Origin: Bryobacterales bacterium
GTDB taxonomy: Bacteria > Acidobacteriota > Terriglobia > Bryobacterales > Bryobacteraceae
Length of the DNA: 43,199 bases
NCBI GenBank assembly: GCA_003136575.1
Contig: PLEX01000059.1
Span: forward strand, 2,964-46,162
Reading direction: 5' to 3'
The notes beneath the pieces are model-generated. The model ran no database searches. It worked only from the letters and a program-made list of their open reading frames with translations, and was not told the DNA's origin. This document shows positions 40,563 to 43,199 of this stretch, in pieces (within the stretch, counting starts at the first letter, position 1; each line of letters opens with the position of its first letter). A program made the translations under genes and the position numbers.

Positions 40563-42521
40563 TTAGCGAGCTCCGGACGTCGGATCTGCAAGGGCTCTGA
40601 CCTCTTCGCGCAGTCGGAGCCTTCGGCGAATGAAGTCCGCCGCCGCATTGCGGTCCAGCGCATCCCTGTGCGTCTGCGATGCGCCCTGAATCAGTCCGAG
40701 GCAATCCGGCGCGCCGCAGCGGCACTCAAACGGTTCGGCCAGATCCCATTCGGTCGAAGGATAGAAGTAACGCAATTCGTCGCCCGGTTCGATGTCGCGG
40801 AACGCGCGCAACGCGCCTGCTTCGATATCGAACGCCACATTCGGCGAACACGAATGGTTAATGTAGCGCAACTCAAAAGGCTCCGGCTCGGCATGTTCCG
40901 CTTCCCCGATCTGCACCGTCCACCGGCTTGGTTCGCCCGACCGCTTGCGCCATGCAAGCAGAACGATCTCTTCGCCCGCAAGCCATGCGCGGCGCGCGAC
41001 AAGTCCCAGACCAAAGCTGTTCTGCACGATTTCATAAACTGGACGCCAGTCCGGCGATGTATTGTGCCAGATGCCGCGCACAAAATCCGAAACGTGGTCC
41101 CCATATTTTTGGCGCAACCGCGGCAGCAAATGGTCGCTGCCAAGTATCGCCTGACGGCAATCCGCCGCGCCGCAGCGGCACTCGAAAGGGGACATCGCGG
41201 GGCCGCAAAATGTGGCGTAATCCACGGTCAACTCTTCGCCTGTCGGAATGTCCCGACGAGCAACCAGATCGAGCCCGTCGAGCCATGTATTGGGATCGCA
41301 GGAGTGATTCACCGGACGCCAGTCGTCGGGATTGTCGGACCACATCACGTGCAGGCCGGCTGTGACGGGCCACGCGTACTGGTCGAACCACATTCTGCGC
41401 AGCCCCCGCCATTCGCGCTCCACCCGGCGTCGCGAAACCAGCGTGTGCGGCTGTTCCTCGTACCGCACCGCGACCTCTCCTGCGCGCACCGTTCTCGACG
41501 CAAACATACCGAAGCCGAGCCCCGGCGTGAACTGCAGCTCCCAGGCTCGTTGCGCGCCGTCGCGGCGGCGGAAAGCGCACGCAATCAGGTGTTCGAGAAA
41601 CCCGCGATGGCCGGCCGGATCCGCCGCGAGGATAAAATCGGCGCTGCCGTAGCTACCCTCGGCGTAGAAGACGCCGCAGTTCGGATTGATTTCGAGAACA
41701 TAGATCCGGCCCTCCGCGTCCACCCGGATATCGCACCTTCCGTAACCCGACCCGCCGAGGGCTGCGAACGTGAGGGCGGAAGCCTCTTTCAGACGGCGGG
41801 CCAGCTTCGCGTCCTCAACCCGAGACGCCTGCATGGACTCGTATTCTTTCCACTTCAGCTCGAAATGCTTGAACGATTCGCCCGGAGGAAAACGGAACTC
41901 CACAGGCTCCAGCGCCCACGCGGGTTCGGACTCGTCCCGTGCCTCAGCCACAAGCACGGTGAATTCGCGGCCTTCGATGAATTCCTCGATCAGCGCCGCG
42001 CCAAATTCCCCGATCAGCCGCGCCGCCTGTAATTGCAGGGCTTCGGCATGGTTCACCACTGAATCTCTGGTGAGGCCAACGCTGGCATAGCCCTGTGGAT
42101 GCTTGACGATCATGGGGAAACGCAGCTTCGACACAGCCCGCTCCACGTCGCCGGGCCGGCGAGCGACGACGTAGGCGGGAAACATCACGCCAGCCGAATG
42201 GCAGGCCATCTTCATTGCCTCCCGGGAGGGATCGTAGAACCGCGATCCAGCGCCGGTGAAAGCCATGTTGACTTGCTCGAGCGCCTGCACTACCTCAATG
42301 CCTGCTCGGTCTTCGTCTTTCGCGCCGTCGCACAGGTTGATCGCGACATCGAATCCCTGGCGCGCGATCTCGGTCAGGTGCCGCCAGGCCAGCGCCTTCG
42401 CGATGTTGAAGTGCGTGGTCTTGGCGTCAGGCAGAAAACGCGACGGATCGCAGGTGGAATCGAAATCGCGAAAAGGCGCGTCGGATCCTTCATAAGACGA
42501 ATGCAGAACGGCGATTTTCAT
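40563..42521 (-). CDS. ATP-grasp (D-Ala-D-Ala ligase-like) protein fused to two SET domains
   Basis: 652 residues. The ATP-grasp domain (about 1-320) starts MKIAVLHSSYEGSD. It has the adenine/phosphate Lys region RFPMIVKHPQGYASVGL, the EEFIEGREFTVLV strand, and the Mg-binding YGRCDIRVD...VLEINPNCG with Asp264, Glu277 and Asn279, so ligase chemistry looks intact. SET1 (about 330-456) has GLGFGMFASRTVRAGE, NHSCDPN (405-411), DYATF and post-SET CRCGAADC. SET2 (about 498-607) has GLGLVARRAWLAGE, NHSCSPN (555-561), RYFYPS and CRCGAPDC. SET domains are SAM-dependent lysine methyltransferases. The combination suggests ligation of an amino acid or peptide plus methylation of a protein; this is inference. 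The ThDP-enzyme gene follows 33 nt downstream. Confidence 0.9.
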   Translation of the reverse strand: MKIAVLHSSYEGSDAPFRDFDSTCDPSRFLPDAKTTHFNIAKALAWRHLTEIARQGFDVAINLCDGAKDEDRAGIEVVQALEQVNMAFTGAGSRFYDPSREAMKMACHSAGVMFPAYVVARRPGDVERAVSKLRFPMIVKHPQGYASVGLTRDSVVNHAEALQLQAARLIGEFGAALIEEFIEGREFTVLVAEARDESEPAWALEPVEFRFPPGESFKHFELKWKEYESMQASRVEDAKLARRLKEASALTFAALGGSGYGRCDIRVDAEGRIYVLEINPNCGVFYAEGSYGSADFILAADPAGHRGFLEHLIACAFRRRDGAQRAWELQFTPGLGFGMFASRTVRAGEVAVRYEEQPHTLVSRRRVEREWRGLRRMWFDQYAWPVTAGLHVMWSDNPDDWRPVNHSCDPNTWLDGLDLVARRDIPTGEELTVDYATFCGPAMSPFECRCGAADCRQAILGSDHLLPRLRQKYGDHVSDFVRGIWHNTSPDWRPVYEIVQNSFGLGLVARRAWLAGEEIVLLAWRKRSGEPSRWTVQIGEAEHAEPEPFELRYINHSCSPNVAFDIEAGALRAFRDIEPGDELRYFYPSTEWDLAEPFECRCGAPDCLGLIQGASQTHRDALDRNAAADFIRRRLRLREEVRALADPTSGAR

Positions 42522-42708
42522 GCTGCATCACGAAAATAGCAAAGCGCGGAACGCCGACAGCATCGCCGCTATGGTTTCGCGAGATCGCGCGTCTCCGTTC
42601 ATGTCTGAAACAGCCAGGACTCTGAGATCGTACCCGCCGAACCACGTCTGCGCTTGACGCCTCCGCAAGGCGCGTTACCCTGAGGGAACGGGCTTCGGTC
42701 GGTAAACG
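42522..42708. other. Divergent intergenic region
   Basis: 187 nt between the ATP-grasp/SET gene and the membrane protein gene. No confident promoter boxes or other genes; no hairpin of note. Confidence 0.4.
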
Positions 42709-43199
42709 ATGGCACAAACGCGCGCAGCCGGGAGATGGCTGGTTTACATCTTAATGACGGTCTCGCTGGCCGCCGCCGTTTTTCTGAAAGGCGGGAAACC
42801 CGCCGGCCAATGGGAATGGAGCGCCCTCGGTATTTCTATCGCGGCGGTTCTGGCCCTCCTCCCTTCGCCGAAATCGGAAGAACGAACGCCGGTAGAGCCG
42901 ATCGGGTTCGGCATCATGGTTCTGCTGGCGGGGTGGATGCTCCTCCAGATCGCGCCGCTTCCGCCGGCGATGCTCAACTGGATCGCCCCGATCCGCTGGC
43001 AGGCGATTGAAGCCGCGCGCAAGGCAACCGGCGAGCCACTCGGAACGTGGGCGGCTTTGTCGGCCGCTCCCGCCGCCAGTTTCGCCAAACTACTGGACGT
43101 CTTTCCGGCAATGGCGGCCCTTGTTGCAGCTCGCGAGATGGCGTGGTGGTGGCGCGACCGGATTTCCATCGTGCTCGCCCCGGTGGTCGTAGTGGCGGG
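42709..43199 (+). CDS. O-antigen-ligase-like membrane protein, N-terminal part (cut by window end)
   Basis: Open from ATG 42709 to the window end (163 complete codons). Membrane segments are at WLVYILMTVSLAAAVFL, LGISIAAVLALLP and GFGIMVLLAGWMLLQIAPLPPAMLNW. The phrase WMLLQIAPLPPAMLNWIAPIR is typical of the start of O-antigen ligase/polymerase (Wzy/WaaL-like) proteins, followed by a soluble loop of the kind seen here (SAAPAASFAKLLDVFPAMAALVAARE). Assignment rests on this part only. It is divergent from the ATP-grasp/SET gene. Confidence 0.7.
   Translation, partial: MAQTRAAGRWLVYILMTVSLAAAVFLKGGKPAGQWEWSALGISIAAVLALLPSPKSEERTPVEPIGFGIMVLLAGWMLLQIAPLPPAMLNWIAPIRWQAIEAARKATGEPLGTWAALSAAPAASFAKLLDVFPAMAALVAAREMAWWWRDRISIVLAPVVVVA

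Overview
The window looks like chromosomal DNA of an acidobacterium of the Solibacter/Bryobacter type. The evidence is GC-rich coding sequence, a TIGR03435-family secreted protein, a 1,220-residue Oar-type TonB-dependent receptor with an N-terminal carboxypeptidase-regulatory-like domain, Tat-exported sugar isomerase-like proteins, and exported enzymes with Gly/Pro-rich inserts. This assignment rests on family content only.

Layout. 1-48 is the 5' part of a tRNA-Ala(GGC) on the minus strand, cut by the window edge. 129-4428 is an envelope operon: LolA-like lipoprotein, MacB/LolCE-type permease, LolD-type ATPase and a GT-C membrane glycosyltransferase. 4434-5217 (minus) holds a TIR-domain gene overlapped by a small gene carrying the same HU-like N-terminal module. 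5382-5525 is a 47-residue secreted Lys/Thr-rich peptide gene. 5734-7115 is an Rrf2 regulator overlapping cysK. 7217-8164 is a Tat-exported intradiol dioxygenase-like protein. 8464-10589 is a promoter-led cluster of three unrecognised genes, the last a cupredoxin-fold protein without copper ligands. 10820-11791 (minus) is an exported M15-like protein. 11830-12779 is rsfS-rlmH, where rsfS appears to use a CTG or ATT start codon. 12825-18007 (minus) is a four-gene glycan operon with two GT4 enzymes, one GT2 enzyme and one polytopic membrane protein.

18196-22069 is bounded by near-identical 33-bp inverted repeats. It holds a secreted esterase, a long non-coding stretch, a TIGR03435 protein, a broken istB and 24-bp tandem repeats, and is probably a decayed IS21-like element or a pair of its ends with cargo. 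22371-24308 is a subtilisin-like protease with an 18-copy AVWGSS tail. 24395-28598 (minus) is a translation/repair operon (DUF1385, prfA, prmC, dinB). 28783-32445 (minus) is the TonB receptor, divergent from two Tat-exported TIM-barrel sugar isomerase-like genes (32888-34856). 35281-36478 encodes a MOSC protein and a UDG-like protein. 36464-37468 (minus) is an APH-type kinase, and 37690-38961 a tandem thioredoxin-fold secreted protein. 38979-42521 (minus) is a ThDP enzyme preceded by an ATP-grasp protein fused to two SET domains. 42709 to the window end is the start of an O-antigen-ligase-like gene.

The best candidates for an undescribed system are the ATP-grasp/SET/SET fusion with its ThDP-enzyme neighbour, the three-gene cluster at 8464-10589, and the TIR/HU-like overlapping pair. 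Start codons were chosen by eye from Shine-Dalgarno sites and family N-termini. No database search was possible.
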